From Auxenochlorella pyrenoidosa (Eukaryota; Chlorophyta; Trebouxiophyceae; Chlorellales; Chlorellaceae): 64,000 bases of DNA. Below are positions 44,127 to 56,700 of the stretch, piece by piece (position 1 is the first letter of the stretch; each line of letters opens with the position of its first letter). The position numbers and the translations under genes are program-made. The DNA lies in NCBI GenBank assembly GCA_001430745.1, contig KQ482042.1:2137410-2201409 (forward strand), written 5' to 3'. The notes below the pieces were generated by a model. That model saw nothing but the letters and a program-made list of their open reading frames with translations. It searched no databases and had not been told where the DNA came from.

Positions 44127-44562
44127 CCCGCGCACCAGCTACAAGTCCATTCTATGCCCATTTCATGAACGTATGCATCCGACTCTGCTTGTGTGCCCGA
44201 GTGGTTTCACCGGAGGGCCCTTGACCCCAACGATTCCTGATCACTTCCTCTGACACTGTCTCATCCTGAAAGCTTCGTGCTGCCACAATCTCCCGGTGTC
44301 ATGTGCGTGGAGAAGAACAGGGGTGCAGCCGCTGGGGGTGGATCAGGCAAGGGAAAGAGAAGCAAGAAAGAGAGGGGCGGCAGGTGCGTAGTGCCAGGGC
44401 TATTGCAGTGCGCCGCCTGCCAGGCATGCAGCAGGGGCCTGGCAGCCCGTGTTCTGGGAGGCAGCGTGCGCCCCTGCAGCCCGCAGCTGGCCTGCCCTGC
44501 CCGCGAAGCTGCCTACTTGTTCGTCAAACTGCTGCAAGCTGGGAAGGCTGGCTGCCCATGCA
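44127..44562. other. Intergenic region between convergent genes
   Basis: A 436-bp stretch between the stops of PNPase and the TM9SF gene, holding both 3' UTRs. No gene or repeat is seen. Confidence 0.5.
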
Positions 44563-47500
44563 TCAATCGATCTTCACAGCGCCATAGATGCGCCGAATGA
44601 ACTGCAGGAGAGGGGGCGCATAGGTGGGGGGTGGGCATGTCGGCGGGCCATCGGGCCGACCCACAAAGCCAACCCAAAGTCTGAGCCACGGCGCCCTGCC
44701 AGGGGGGGGGGGCGGCTCACGATGTAAGTTGCGTAGAAGCCTATTGTGCCGGTGAGGCAGAAGAAGCTGGCCGACACGATGGTCATGTAGCCAAAGTACA
44801 TGAGGGCGGGCACCTGGGGGGTGGGGTGGGGGGTGGGGGGTGGGGGTGGGGGGGGGCAGAGGATTGTTGGCTAGGATCACAGCAGGGCGGCGCTGCCCAG
44901 TACCTGGCTTTGCTGCAAACCATGGGGCGTCAGCGGCAGCCGTGCAGGCATGGCAGGAACCTGAGCCATGCGTAACAGGCAGCCACGGCCCCTGGCCACC
45001 CCGGCAGGGCCCCACCAGCTTGGTGATGTCCAGCTTGGTGTAGAAGTAGAAGAGGGAGTAGAGGAAGAGGTAGAGGGCGGAGGAGCCGCTGGTCAGGTAG
45101 GCGCGCCACCACCAGTGGTAGTCCTCTGCGGGGGGGCGGCGGGGGGGCGGGGGGCAGGGTGGGCGGCTGCCTCTGCAGGGGAAGACTCCTGCACGCGCGC
45201 GCACCCGCAGGTGGCCTGGCCACGCTGCGCCCCTCGTCGCCGTGCAGCCCAGCGCTCAGCGCATGCCTGCGCCTGCGGGCGGGGCCCCACCCACCGGAGC
45301 AGAGCTGGAAGTATGCCAGCACGATGGTGATCTCCGCGCAGGTGATGATCAGGATGATGAACACCAGGCCCAAGAACCCAAACAGGTAGTAGAACTGGTG
45401 CATCCACCTGCGGCATGTGTGGAGGGGGGGGGGGTAGGGTGGGAGGGGGCATGAGCGCGTGCACCGCCTGGCTGCACGGTGGCAGACTGCAGGCCTCTTG
45501 GCGTCACAACGGCGGGCTGGCCCCCCCTCTCACATAGAGGTGAGGATGAAGAAGAGCTCGATGAAGACGGCGCCAAAGGGCAGTATGCCGCCGATGAGGA
45601 TGGAGAAGGCGGGGTGCATGTACCACGGCTGCTCAGGCACCTGGCGCGGAATCTTGTTGGTGCGCACCGGGTCCTGCGGGCAGGCGGGGCGGGATGTGTG
45701 GCGTTGGGCGCGGTGCGATCACAACTCGGCGCCCTGCCCCGCACCGTCAAGCAGGGATGGGGCGGCACAGATGGGCGCCTCCCCCTCAGGCGGCAGGCGG
45801 CCCCGATCCCCTGCCGGCGTGCGCACCTCGGGCGCCGCCTTCTTGTAGCCAAAGTAGGAGCCCACGAAGCAGAGGGGCACGGAGATGCCGCACCACAGGA
45901 AGACGAGCGCGCACAGGGTGCCAAAGGGCACCGCCCCGCTGCTGCGCTGGCCCCACACCAGGAAGTTGAGGGTCAGGAAGATGGCCGACACAAAGCCGGG
46001 GAAGGAGAGCGCGGTGCGCACAGTGGTGCGCTTCCACTGCTCGCCCTGCGCGGGAGCGGTTGGGGTGGGGTGGGGTGGGGGGTGGGGTGGGAGGCGTGAG
46101 CAGGGGTTTTAAGGGAAACGAGGGCAAGGCCTGGCAGGCAAGCCTGCGGAACAACTAACTGGCGCATGCAATGCCAACCAAAGTGGGCACGCCCCCTGCA
46201 TGGCCTGCTGGCTGTGCACCTCCCTAGCAGCCGGCCCACAGCCGGCCGTGCCGGCAGCAGGTCAGCACCCCTCCACCCACCTTGAAGGTCTTGTACAGCC
46301 GCGCGGAGAAGTAGCCGGCGAAGCAGCCCATGAAAACAAACAGCAGCAGCACCGCGGTCATGAGGCCGCCGCGGTTGGCGGGCGACAGGAAGCCCAGCGT
46401 GGCAAACACCATAGTCACCAGCGTCATGCTGAACAGCTGCACGCCGGTGCCCACCAGCACGGCCAGCCAGGAGCCGTGGGTCGGCGGCCGGAACACATCG
46501 CCGTGCACCAGCTGCGCGGTGGGTGTGTGGGGCGGGGTGGGGTGTAGGGGGGTTACAAAGGCCGCGAGCAGGCGCCAGGGTGGGCTGCTTGAGGTCTCAG
46601 CAGGGTGGCCTGCCGGCCCAGTGCCTGCCAGCATCAGGCGCTCCACGGCAGCCCCCCTCACCCACCCACCCACCTTCCAGCCCGTCTCCTCCTGCGCCTC
46701 CTCCGCCGTCTCCAGCTGGTTGTACTTGGAGATGTCGCGGTGCAGCGTGCGCAGCATGATCATGGCCACCATGCCGCTGCCCGGGGGGAGGGGGGCAGGG
46801 GCAGGGCGGGTGATGACGGCAGCGTGGGCGGGCAGCAGTAGGCAGCGCACGGGCAGCCGGTTTTCACAGCACCAAGGCAGGGTTCAAGGGAGGTCGCAGG
46901 GCCGACAAACCCTTAAAGCTGCATCGAATGAGCTGGCGTCACGGCGTCAGTGTGCGCCCCACTGCGCCCCCCTCCGCCCACCCCACCTGAGGAACAGCAC
47001 AATCATCAGGGAGTTGATGATGGAGAACCAGTGCACCTGCAGTTGAGCGGGGGCCACAAGCGGCCGCGTCACAGCCGCGCCGGGCACACGCGCATCGTGG
47101 ACCTGCTGCATGCGGTGCCGGCTGCCAGGCGCCCGCCTGCCCGCCCCGCCGGGTGGCCGCCCGGGCGCCCACCTGGTCGTCTGTGGCCAGCAGGTATGTG
47201 TCCCAGCGGGAGGCCCAGCGGATGTCAGAGGCCTTGAACAGCACGTCGTAGGTGAAGATGACCGTGGGGGGGGGGGGGGGGGCGGGGCGGTGGGTCAGCG
47301 CCGGCAGGCAGCCTTTCCGGCTGGGCAAGCAGGGGCCAGGAAGGCTGGGGAGGGTGCCTCGGGCATGCCTGCACTGCTGAGAGTTTGCACGTGGCTGCCC
47401 CTCACCTCCTTTTTCTCCGCCACCAGCTGGTGCGGCCCCTTGTCGGTCACGTACTTCTTCTCCTCGGCGTTGCAGGTCTTCAGGGAGGTGCTGCCGTCAG

Positions 47501-49440
47501 CCTCCCACTTGCCTGCGCAGGTGGGGGACGTGCAGGGACGGGTGGGCTCGTGCACGCAGCAGCGCTGGGAGGAGCAGAGTGTTGCAGCGTCGCTTGCAGC
47601 AGGAGGTGGCAGTGCCCAGTCAGCCCAACCTCCTCTCACGTAATCCATGGCCAGCAGCCTCATGGGCTGGCCGCGAGACATGGGCGATTGCCACCCATGC
47701 CCAAGGTGAAGCCCTTGGCGAAATGCCCTCAGACCTTCCAAGCAGACCTCGCTGCAACTCTGTCCCCCTGCCGCCCCATCTCCGCCCTGACAATGCAAAG
47801 CAGGCTGCGCGTGGCTGGTGCGCCCGGGTGCCCCGCCCTCACCCTCGTAGGCGTGCTGCACCGAGTAGGGCTCCACCTCGAAGCCCACGATGCGCGCCAG
47901 GTCGGTGGCGGCGTCCTTGTGGTACAGGATGGTGAAGGTCAGGTGGTTGTTCAGGTAGGCGCGGTCGTTGTCCTGCAGCAGGCGGGGAGAGAGGGGGGTG
48001 GGGGTGGGGGGTGGGGGGTGGAGGTGGGTGGGGCTGTGTCTGAGTGTGTGTGTGCGGAGGGAGGGGCGCTGGCGTGTGCACACCAGGCTGGCACAGGCAG
48101 CAGCGCGGGGCCAGAACCACGGTGGCGGGTCTGGCAATGCGGTTGCGGCAGCAACTGCGCATCCCTGAGGAGACGGACACAGGTGAGGCACGAGTGAAAG
48201 TGCCGGAACGGCCAGGCACCCTGCGCAGCACAGCTATAGGCAGTTGAGGGCGCGCGGCACCGCACGGGCGCGACTCACGTCCATGAACCCCACAGGGAAG
48301 CCGCGCTCGTACGTCTTGACCTGCTCGCCGTCATCGTCCCGCATGCGCACCATGCCGATGGGCAGATTGTCCAGGATCCTGCACAGGGCATGGTCCCAGC
48401 CAGCCTGAGCCGCAGCCTTGGCAGGGCAGATTCAAGGGGGCAAGCAGCTTAAAACCCAGCACTGGCCAAGTGTGCGATAACAAAAGCGGCACTGGCCGCG
48501 TGCCAAGCTGATAGCAGTCAGGGGCAGTGGGCACAGTGGGTGGTGCTGGTGCTCGGCTGCGCGCCCGTCTCGCCCTGTGCTCCCTGCCTGCTGGCCACCG
48601 CTGCACCTGCTGCCCGGCCTGCTGCCCGGCACCCACATGTTGACGCGATAGTCATCGCCGATGCGCGACTCGAACGCCTTGACCTGCGCCTTATTCAGCG
48701 AGCCGATGCGGCACAGCACCTTGCAGTGGTGGTTCACCCGGAACTTGGCCTGCGCGCAGCGACAGCGAGGGGGAACACACATGGGTCAAGTGGAGGCGGC
48801 GGTGCGTGCCAAATTCCCAAAGCAAAGCACGGCGGCTGCTAGCAGCGCTGGCATCGCCGCCTGCCCAAGACGCTATTGCTATCTAATGGAGAGGTCTGCC
48901 CTGCCCCTGCGGCACCCACCGTGTAGGGCGAGTTCTCGATGCGGTCGCCGCGCAGCACCTCGCCCAGGTTCTCTGCCGAGCTGACAATCTTCTCGGGCCG
49001 GCAGTAGGGCAGCGAGTAGTACTCGTACGGCAAGTTCTTCACCGACATGAGCTTGTTCACCTTGAGCGTGATCAGGTCACCCTGCAGGGCATGTGGCGAG
49101 CAGGCTGTGTGAGGCAGAGCAAGGAGGCGGCGGGTGCAGCAAACGCAGCGGCGGGGCACGGCGGCGCAGGCGGGCAGGCTTGCAGGGGGCCGCGATCATC
49201 GGGCAATGTGATCCAAGCTGGCAGACCGAGAGGCCGACACGCCCTTCACTCTGGGTGCTCGGCAACCAAATTAAGGTGGGACAGACGCGGGGCCTCCCCG
49301 CGCCGAGGAGGCACTGAAAGCTCCCAGCAACTCGCCCTGGAAAAGTCCTGGGGCGCCACGCCCGGCAAGTAGAAGGCTGTGCAGCAGTCGGCCGCCAGCA
49401 GCGCCACCAGCAGCGCCAGCGACGCCCAGATGCGCCCCAT
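44563..49440 (-). CDS. Transmembrane 9 superfamily (EMP70) protein
   Basis: Nine-span membrane protein of the Golgi/endosome system, involved in relatives in sorting of membrane proteins with Gly-rich segments. The ATG at 49440 opens [20 protein letters not shown], a signal peptide ending near FYLPG. The lumenal domain has [61 protein letters not shown] and [20 protein letters not shown]. The membrane part has [108 protein letters not shown] and [20 protein letters not shown]. It ends [12 protein letters not shown], the K-x-D ending used by this family for COPI binding and Golgi retention. About fifteen exons; edges approximate. Complete in the window. Confidence 0.94.
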
Positions 49441-49666
49441 GGCTGCAGCGAAATCGACGGCGATGGGCAAGGGGGGAGGACTGGACAGAGGCGGGCTGCA
49501 GGCGTACAAGAATGGCATCGGCCAGCTCAGTGCACCATTTGTGAATTGCCTGGCCTTGCCTCTCCTCCCTCCAAGGCCTTTAATCCTGATCACGTATTCA
49601 CTTTGCTCAGATCGACTATGAACCCCGCTTGAGCCCGCGATCGGCCTGTCTCCCTCGCCAGCAGTA
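49441..49666. promoter_or_regulatory. Shared divergent promoter region, TM9SF / TRAPPC2
   Basis: Only 226 bp separate the two divergent start codons, so a bidirectional promoter is likely. No TATA box is evident. Both genes act in Golgi membrane traffic, so shared control would make sense, but that is inference. Confidence 0.45.
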
Positions 49667-50773
49667 ATGGCGGCGGGCAGCGTGCTGCACATGGTTATTG
49701 TGGGGGCGGAAGACGTGCCGCTGTTCGAGGCCGACTTGAGCACCAAGAGCACCGACGCGAGCGGGCGGGAGGTGCGGCACCGCCGATCGCTTGTTTCAGT
49801 TTTCTATGCACCGCTGGTCACCACGCAAATGCTGTGCTCTCAACGTGCAACCGTGGGTTACGATGTGGCAGGCACCACCCAGCTTGCCGTGTCTGCTGCA
49901 TTGCTCTGCTGCATGCAGCCAAGCCCGCCCGTGCGCTGCATCCCACCCCTGTGGCTGCCCCGCTACTTTTGGCTTGTGCTCCCTGCAGGAGCGGCCCCAG
50001 TACCTGTACCACTTTGTGCTACATGCCGCGCTGGATGCCGTGGAGGAGCAGGAGTGGCACTCCAATGCGATGCACCTGGGAGTGGTGGACCGATTCAACA
50101 ACCTGCAGGTAGGGCGGGGGAGCTCTTCAGTGTACTTGTGGGCGTGCAGAGGACAGCCACTGAACGGCCACCAGCTGCAAGCACTTTGCCATGATGCCGC
50201 AATGATGGGGGGCTGCAGAGCTGCCGTTCACGGCCTTCATGCCTGCCATGCTTTCACAAGAACCACCCGCTGCTTTTTATACAGCTCCCTCCCCTCCCCT
50301 TGCATCCCCCGACCCCAGGTCTCTGCGTTCACCACCGCCGCGCACGTGCGCTTCCTGCTGCTGCACGAAGGGCGCAGCGACGACCTGGTCAAGTCCTTCT
50401 TCCGGGACGTGTACGAGCTCTACCTGCGGGTGGGTGGGAGCAGGGTGCTGGTGTGCCAGCAGCAGGGTGCAGCTGAGGGCGTGGGTGCATAAGATTGCGG
50501 CTTTGCAGTGTGTGGTGCTAGAACAGGAGTGGGGCAGCCCGTATTTGGCGTCGATGCTCAAAGGGCAGTCGGAGCAGTCAACATGGCTGTGTGTTCCTTC
50601 AGGGCGCCCCTGGCAACAGGTCGGCAGCAGCAGGCTGATCGCCCCAGCGCCGATACCGCGGGCTGCCACCCCCGCAGGTGATGCTCAACCCCTTCCACAC
50701 CGCCACCACCAAGATCACTGCCCCTCTGTTCCACCAAAAGGTCCGCCAGCTTGCCCGCAACTACTTCCGATGA
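49667..50773 (+). CDS. TRAPPC2: TRAPP complex subunit 2 (sedlin, Trs20)
   Basis: Small longin-fold core subunit of the TRAPP vesicle-tethering complexes, acting in ER-Golgi traffic. Four exons (49667-49771, 49989-50108, 50319-50429, 50678-50773) join in phase to 143 residues, the usual family length (about 140). Diagnostic segments are MVIVGAEDVPLFEADLS, YHFVLHAALDAVEEQEW, HLGVVDRFNNLQVSAFTTAA, VRFLLLHEGRSDDLVKSFF, DVYELYLRVMLNPFHTATT and FHQKVRQLARNYF. Asp at the position mutated in human skeletal dysplasia (in VDRFN) is kept. Start and stop are clear. Its divergent neighbour is another Golgi protein. Confidence 0.95.
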
Positions 50774-51314
50774 CGCTGGCACCGCCCGCCGACCAGCGCT
50801 GCCAGCTGTGGCATTCCAGTGGGGCAATGCATGGTCCGGCTTGTGCAGCATGACTTGGCAGTGGCTTGTGGACACTCCCTTTGTATGGTGTTCAGATCTT
50901 GCTTCTGTGTGCTCTCGACCTTCTCATGACTGACCAGCCTTGTTTCTTGCTTCATCTGTGCCCCACCCCTGCCTGCTTGTCCCTCGCTTTACGTTGCCCC
51001 TCTCCTGCATACATGGGTTGTCTGCCTCTCAACTTTAACAGTTCTGATGCCGTGTCGTACCAGGGCTGGGCTGCAAAGGCTGCGGCGCATGCACTGGTGC
51101 ATGCTTCCTCAGCTCGCCGCTGCAGCGCGCTGGCCCGCTGCAGAATCAAACGTCCTTTTCGACGCCGAACAGCCCGCACATCGTCTCGACAACCTTCTTT
51201 CCGGGTTTCACTCCCGAAAAGCCCCCTTGCGCGCCCACTGAGGACACAACTGGCCACCATCCAACGCTGCTTAGGCCTCGCGTCAAGCGCCCGCCTTTGC
51301 ATGCCTCTTCAGCG
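50774..51314. other. Intergenic region between TRAPPC2 and PEX3
   Basis: A 541-bp stretch between two co-oriented genes. It should hold the TRAPPC2 3' UTR and the PEX3 promoter. No TGTAA signal or TATA box is clear to me, and no further gene is seen. Confidence 0.5.
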
Positions 51315-53203
51315 ATGATGGAGCGATGGAGAAGGTAAGACCACGCCGCCGGCTTGCTCCGCCCGCTTGCTCTGGGCAGGGGCCCTGACGTTGCTCTGCC
51401 GCCGCCTATGCTAACCCTGCAGAAACCGGCGGCGCATTTTAGGGCTGGCAGCAGCGGGCGCGGCGGGAGCAGCTGCTGCATATGCTGCATACAAGTGGTG
51501 GTATGCAGACAGCGGCGACGATGCAGCTGGAGCCAGCGAGGATGAGGGGCAGCGAGCATCTCACTCGGGCTCGGGCGGCAGCGGCGGCAGCAGGGGGCAG
51601 CAGGCGGGCATGCTGATCGACCCACAAGGCCGTGCTGGTGCAGCCCAGATGGTGGGTGATGCAGGGGCAGCATGAACTTCCGCCAGACAAACATTGGGTG
51701 TGTTGTGCTTGGGTTTTCTCACACCTGTCTTCCTGCATGCCTGCCTGAAGGTCGAATGTCCCACTGCCTGTCATGCGCTGCTCCCTGTCCATCCCTGCTT
51801 GTGCAGGATGCAGAGGCACACCTGCAGCACCACTTTGACAACATACAGGACATCGCCGACAGCACCACGCTGCCGTCGCTGCTGCCGGCGCTGTCGCGTG
51901 CGCTGGCGCAGGCAGCTGATGTGGACGGCCCGCTGGAGCGGCTGCGGTGGGTGGGCCCCTGGGGCTCCAGTCCAGCAGGGGCTTGCTGAGCAGGTCAACA
52001 AAGTTTATGATGCGAGTCGGCAACCCACGATGTCTGGCATCATGGCCATGCACCATTCGTGCTGGCCCAGCTGCATTGCCCAGCCGCTCTCCGCCCCTCC
52101 CAACCCAGCAGCCCTTGCTTGCCCTTGAGCTGCAGGCAAGCCAAGGAGGGCCGGCTGCGGCTGGCCCCCGCCGACAAGCTGGCGGCCTGGGAGGAGCTCA
52201 AGGTGGCGGCCTTTGTGCGTGCCGCCGGCGCCGCCTGGCTGCTGCCGCTGCTCGACCTGTTTGTGCGGGTGCAGCTCAACATCTTGGGGCGGCACCTGTA
52301 CCTGGAGTCGGCGGTGGCGGGCAGGTGGGGCCGGGGGCCGGGGGGGGGGGGGGGCGCTGCTTGCATGGGCGGCGCGAGCGCTGCCCAACACGCCAGCATG
52401 CACGGTGGCGTATGGGATGCTACTCCTACGACTTAAAAGCCTGCGTGCGTATATATGCTGGCGCCCTGCCTCTTCCCCGCTGCGTGCCACCCACCGTGCA
52501 CACTGGCCCCTGGCGCCCGCCCTGCAGTGGCATGCAGCGCCCGGCGGGGCTCCCCAAGCTGTCGGCACCCTCCCAGGAGCGCTTCCTGTCGTACGCCGAG
52601 TTCCTGGCCCAGCAGGGGGCAGCCGAGCTGCTGGCCGTCATGCAGTCAGCCGCAGAGGCGCATCTGGCGGGGGTGGCGCTGCAGGAGGCGCTGACTGCTG
52701 AGCAGGTGCAGCAGCTGCTGGCAGGTATCTGTGCAGACTTTGCAGAGCGCGTGGCGGCAGCAGGAGCGGTGCCGCAGGGCGGCGCCGGCAGCGGCAGCGG
52801 CCCGTCCCGCGGGTGGGCGCGCTTCCTGCTGCCGCCAGAGGCAGAGGTGCATGCATCGCTGGCCCCCCGCGCTCCAGACAACCGTGCTGTGCTTCTGGGT
52901 GCTGATGCGCTGCTGGTGGACGCTCGCATCGTGGAGCAGCTTGTGGCAGAGGCAGAGGCGGTCGCCGCTGGTAACGAGTTTGGGGCAGCGCTGGCGGCAG
53001 GCAGTGCAGCGGCGCTTGCGGCCGCTGCCGCGCAGCTGGCTACCAGCACGGGTGCCGCGCCGCTGCCGTTGGCCAAGGCAGTGCCCCTGGTGGCTTCCGT
53101 GGGTGTCGACCTACTGGCGGCACCGTCCCTTCGGCCGCCGCTGGCAAAGCTCGAGCCTGTGCGCAGCCTGTCGGCACGAGTGTACGGCTGCTGCTTCCTG
53201 TAG
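51315..53203 (+). CDS. PEX3: Peroxin 3, peroxisome membrane biogenesis
   Basis: Peroxisomal membrane anchor that receives PEX19 with newly made membrane proteins. Five exons (51315-51334, 51423-51651, 51807-51946, 52136-52324, 52528-53203) join in phase to 417 residues. The N-terminus MMERWRRNRRRILGLAAAGA is basic then hydrophobic, the typical PEX3 peroxisome targeting and membrane segment, ending AYAAYKWWYADSG. The helical domain has AEAHLQHHFDNIQDIADSTT with LPSLLPALSRALAQ, and the strongly conserved LDLFVRVQLNILGRHLYLES. Later segments RFLSYAEFLAQQGAAELLAV and PLPLAKAVPLVASVGVD match the C-terminal part, and the protein ends VYGCCFL. An Ala-rich loop is longer than in animals. All phases agree, so the model is good. 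Confidence 0.9.
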
Positions 53204-53571
53204 GGCTGCACAGCACAGGGTTGATTGTTGACTGTGCTTTCATGTGGTTGAAATCTCGAATGACGAGACTGTTCATTTCTCCATTCATGTGCTCAGCTGT
53301 AGCAAGGGAGAAGGAGGCTAGTGCTCGACTCGCATGTTGGCTCCGTTCCCCCCTGACACGGGTCCCAGTGCAATGCTGGCTCCTCCACAGCTGGGATGCC
53401 ATCTTTGGACAAGTTGACCTACAGTGAAAATAGCAGCCCGACATGTTTGTGCAGACAGCAGTCACCACCACCGAATGGCAACAAGATTAGCGGCAGCGCG
53501 CACTGCACACCCTGTTGCCCACCTCGAGGCTGACCCACTGCGGCCTTGCCAAGCGATCTCATGGCGGCACG
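53204..53571. other. Intergenic region after PEX3
   Basis: A 368-bp, less GC-rich stretch with the PEX3 3' UTR and the presumed promoter of the next gene. No feature stands out. Confidence 0.45.
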
Positions 53572-55761
53572 ATGCATAGTTGCATGCAGTATTGCCATAT
53601 AGACTGCACAGGCTCCCAGCCCAGCCGTTGGCTCCGCTGCGGGCTCTTCAGCCTTCAGCTTGCGCACGTTGCTCGCAATTTCGGAAACACGCCTGCAAGC
53701 AGATCGTCGCTTGTTGGGTCGGCTTCAGCACCATTTGCTGAAAGGAGAGTGGCGGCGGCGGCGACAGAGGCAGGCCGCCCTGCCCATCCTCCTTGCTTTG
53801 AGGAGCGCTGCCTTCAGCTGGAAGCATACATTCAGCAGCATGGGCACAGCCGAGTGCCTGTGAGCGACCCTTCAGGTGAGCTGCATCCACTGCAGCTCCT
53901 GTGGATCTGAGCGGGAGTGCCGCGCCAAAGTGGGGGAAGCTCTGAGGGCCTTTGTCCCCTGTCTCTGCTGCAGGCCTGGGCCGATGGGCATCACAGCAGC
54001 GGCATATGTGGAAGACGGGCCGGCTGTCGGCGGGCCGCCAGCAGCGGCTGGCGGCGCTGGGCTTCCAGCCCGACGCCTTCCAGGACGCCTGGCTGGCGCG
54101 CTTTCGCCAGCTGGCTGCCTTCCACTCGGCGCACGGCCACTGCCGCGTGCCATGCAGCGGCCCTGCATCCAGGCAGCACCCCGGCTTGCACGCCTGGCTG
54201 CACCACCAGCTGCACCTGTGGCGGCACGGCACCCTGCCAGACGAGCGGCGGCGGCGGCTGGAGGGGCTGGGGGTGGAGTGGGGCTGGTACGAGGCCACCT
54301 GGGATGCCCGCTTCCGGGAGCTGCTCGACTTCCGGCGGGTGGGTGCGCCGCTGCGCAAGGCCGGCAGGGGCATCCAAGGTGCAGGGCAGGGCCTGGGCAC
54401 GCGTGGGAAGGAGGGGCGGACATGCTGGCAGGGGGCGGCCAGTTCTGGGTCGTGCCATCCTCAGGGCTGCCCAGCCCCTCATTCAGCCCGGGCGCTCCTG
54501 CGGCACGTCGCTGCTGGTGCACCCGGCCATGCCGTGGTCAGTTCTCATGACCTGCCTGGTGGACTGCTGCCCATGCACATGCCCACCACCGGGCCTGCCT
54601 TTGCCGCAGGAGTTTGGGCATGCCCTGGTCCCCGCCGACTGGCCCGTGAACCCAGGCCTGGCGCGATGGGTGCAGGTGCAGCGACGGCGGTGGCAGGGCA
54701 GGCAGGGCACACCGCTGACGCCTGGGCAGGAGAGCCGCCTGCTGAGCTGCGGGTGGGTGCTGGCGGCGGTGCCCCTGCGCCTGCTCTGTGGGGTGCTGGA
54801 CTGCATGCATGCTTAAAAGCCGTGAGCTCGTTCTGATGTCGCCCCAACTGTTGTTGTTTGCTGGGCATTGCCATGGCGAACCAACGTGCTCGTGCTCTTA
54901 GCCAACCAGCTGAATGTGTGCTCCTGCACCTAACGTGCTCAAACCAGCAAATCGGTCCCTCGTCTGCTGCCTGCCCCGCTGGGCAGCTTCCAGTTCACCC
55001 CTCTGCACGACGCCTGGGAGCTGCGGTATGCCCAGCTGTGCGAGCTCAGGCAGCGTCAAGGCGACCTGCCGGCCGTGCCGCTGCCCCACCAGCTATCGAG
55101 CTGGCTGGCGTACCAGCGGCGGCTGTGGCGGCTCGGCAGGCTGGCGCCTGAACGGTGGGCGCAGCAGAACCACCCTGGAGAGGGGGCGCTGCCGCCTGCT
55201 GCAGGGCTGCGCAGCCTCCGCGGCGCCGGCGCTGTGACGCAGCCTCCTTCTCTTTGCAAACGTGCCCTCCTGCCTGGCCCACCCTGCCTCCACTGCCCCC
55301 CCCCCCCTCCTCCTGCCGCCGCTGCTTGCAGGGCCGCCCGCCTCGAGGCCCTGGGCATCCAGGCGAGCAGGCGCCGGGCCAGCTGGCGGCAGCGCGTTAC
55401 CAGCCTGGACCGGCTGGTGGACGTGCTTGGCTTCCCAACCACCTACGCCCTGCTGTCGCTTGCGCCTGCCAGCAGCGCGCCAGGCATGGCCGCCGAGGCG
55501 GTACACAGCGCTGTCAATTGCAGCGGCAGCGGCAGCGGGGGCAATGCGGGGGTCAGCAGCAGCAGCGGCTGGGGCACCAGCAGTGGAGTCGGTGAGCTCA
55601 GCAGCATGCAGCAGGCAGCAGGGCAGAGCGCGGCTAAGGCGGGATTAACGGCCAGCGAGGCAGAGGATGTGGTGCGGTGGCACCGCGGGCTGCAGGCTGG
55701 AGCGCTGCCCACAGGGCTGGGTCAAGCGCTGGCGGCTCGGGGCCTGGGGCCGACGCGGTAG
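53572..55761 (+). CDS. Helicase-associated (HA) domain repeat protein
   Basis: Five exons (53572-53875, 53974-54338, 54610-54752, 54987-55154, 55332-55761) join in phase to 469 residues. The body is built from at least four tandem helicase-associated domains, each with the pattern 'long helix, HGH-x-RVP, LxxW, QR, GxL, RxxRLxxLG': LEAYIQQHGHSRVPV then LGRWASQQRHMWKTGRL; FRQLAAFHSAHGHCRVPC then LHAWLHHQLHLWRHGTL with RRRLEGLGVEWGWYE; EFGHALVPADW then LARWVQVQRRRW; LRQRQGDLPAVP then LSSWLAYQRRLWRLGRL with RLEALGI. No helicase motor is present. The C-terminal 150 residues are Ser/Gly/Ala-rich. Such repeats are common in stramenopiles and algae and may bind nucleic acid, but the function is not known. 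The N-terminus is Cys/Arg-containing and might be a transit peptide; the start is tentative. Confidence 0.75.
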
Positions 55762-56700
55762 ACAGCGCTGGTGCAGTGCGGAGCGTCGGCGCATGGGAGG
55801 CCGCCAGCACCTCCCCAGGCGCATGTCACAGTGCACACAGCGAGATCAGCTTCCTGGGGCAGGTCCTTGTCACCTGGCAGCAGGGCTGCAAGCATGCGTG
55901 CACGCCTTGGCCGCAGCTTCAACCATGCAACAGGCGTGCAAAACATCCCATTGAAATCAGGTCAGGGTCACGGCGGTGGCTTTGGTGTGGCGGGTCAACG
56001 GAACTGCGGGTCAAGGGCTGGGCCACAGGGTGCAGCAGGCCGACATTTGCCCCGAAGGTGAGCCCTGCTGGGCTGTGGCGGGACGAGCGTGGGCGCGCCA
56101 CCACCTGCGCCCCAAGAGCATGCGCCCCTGGAGCAGCCCAGCTGAGAGAGGGTGTATTGCCATGCCACCAGGTGCGTGGCAGTCCCCTGCGCAGCAAACC
56201 CTTGCGCTTTGCACAGCCGCAGGGCAGCAGGGAGGCAGGTGCGTGCTGTGGCATGGGGTCACTGCAGGGCCACATAGGATCTGGGCCGCCTTGCTCGCGC
56301 ACCTGGCGTACTACACTGCTGCGCGATGTCCCCCCGCTGCTGGCGATTCTGTTTGCGTTCTCGCAAAGAAGTACAAAAGGGGGCCTTTGTGGGGCGGGGT
56401 AGGGGCGCGGGCCAGGTCATGGCTGGGCCTTGTTCAGCTACCAATATGCTCAGAATAGCACGTTCGGGCTGCTCAGAGCACCGCCGGCCGTGGTGACCCC
56501 AACCCTACCCGGCCATGCTGAGGGCACTCCCAGCATGCGCTGCGCGTCTTCAAAGGTCAGGTTGCAGAGCAGTGATACTGTGTAATCCACAAAGAAGCAG
56601 CAGGCGCCCTCGCCCTCGCTGCGTTCAGGCGCATACACACGCCTGAAGGGTTTCCCCTGGCCGCTGGCAGCTTGAGGGCTCCGGCCAAAAGCCCGCCAAA
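55762..56700. other. Intergenic region upstream of the ammonium transporter
   Basis: About 940 bp between the HA-repeat gene and the ammonium transporter, both on the plus strand. It should include the nitrogen-responsive promoter of the transporter if there is one. I see no clear gene, repeat or known element. Confidence 0.45.
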
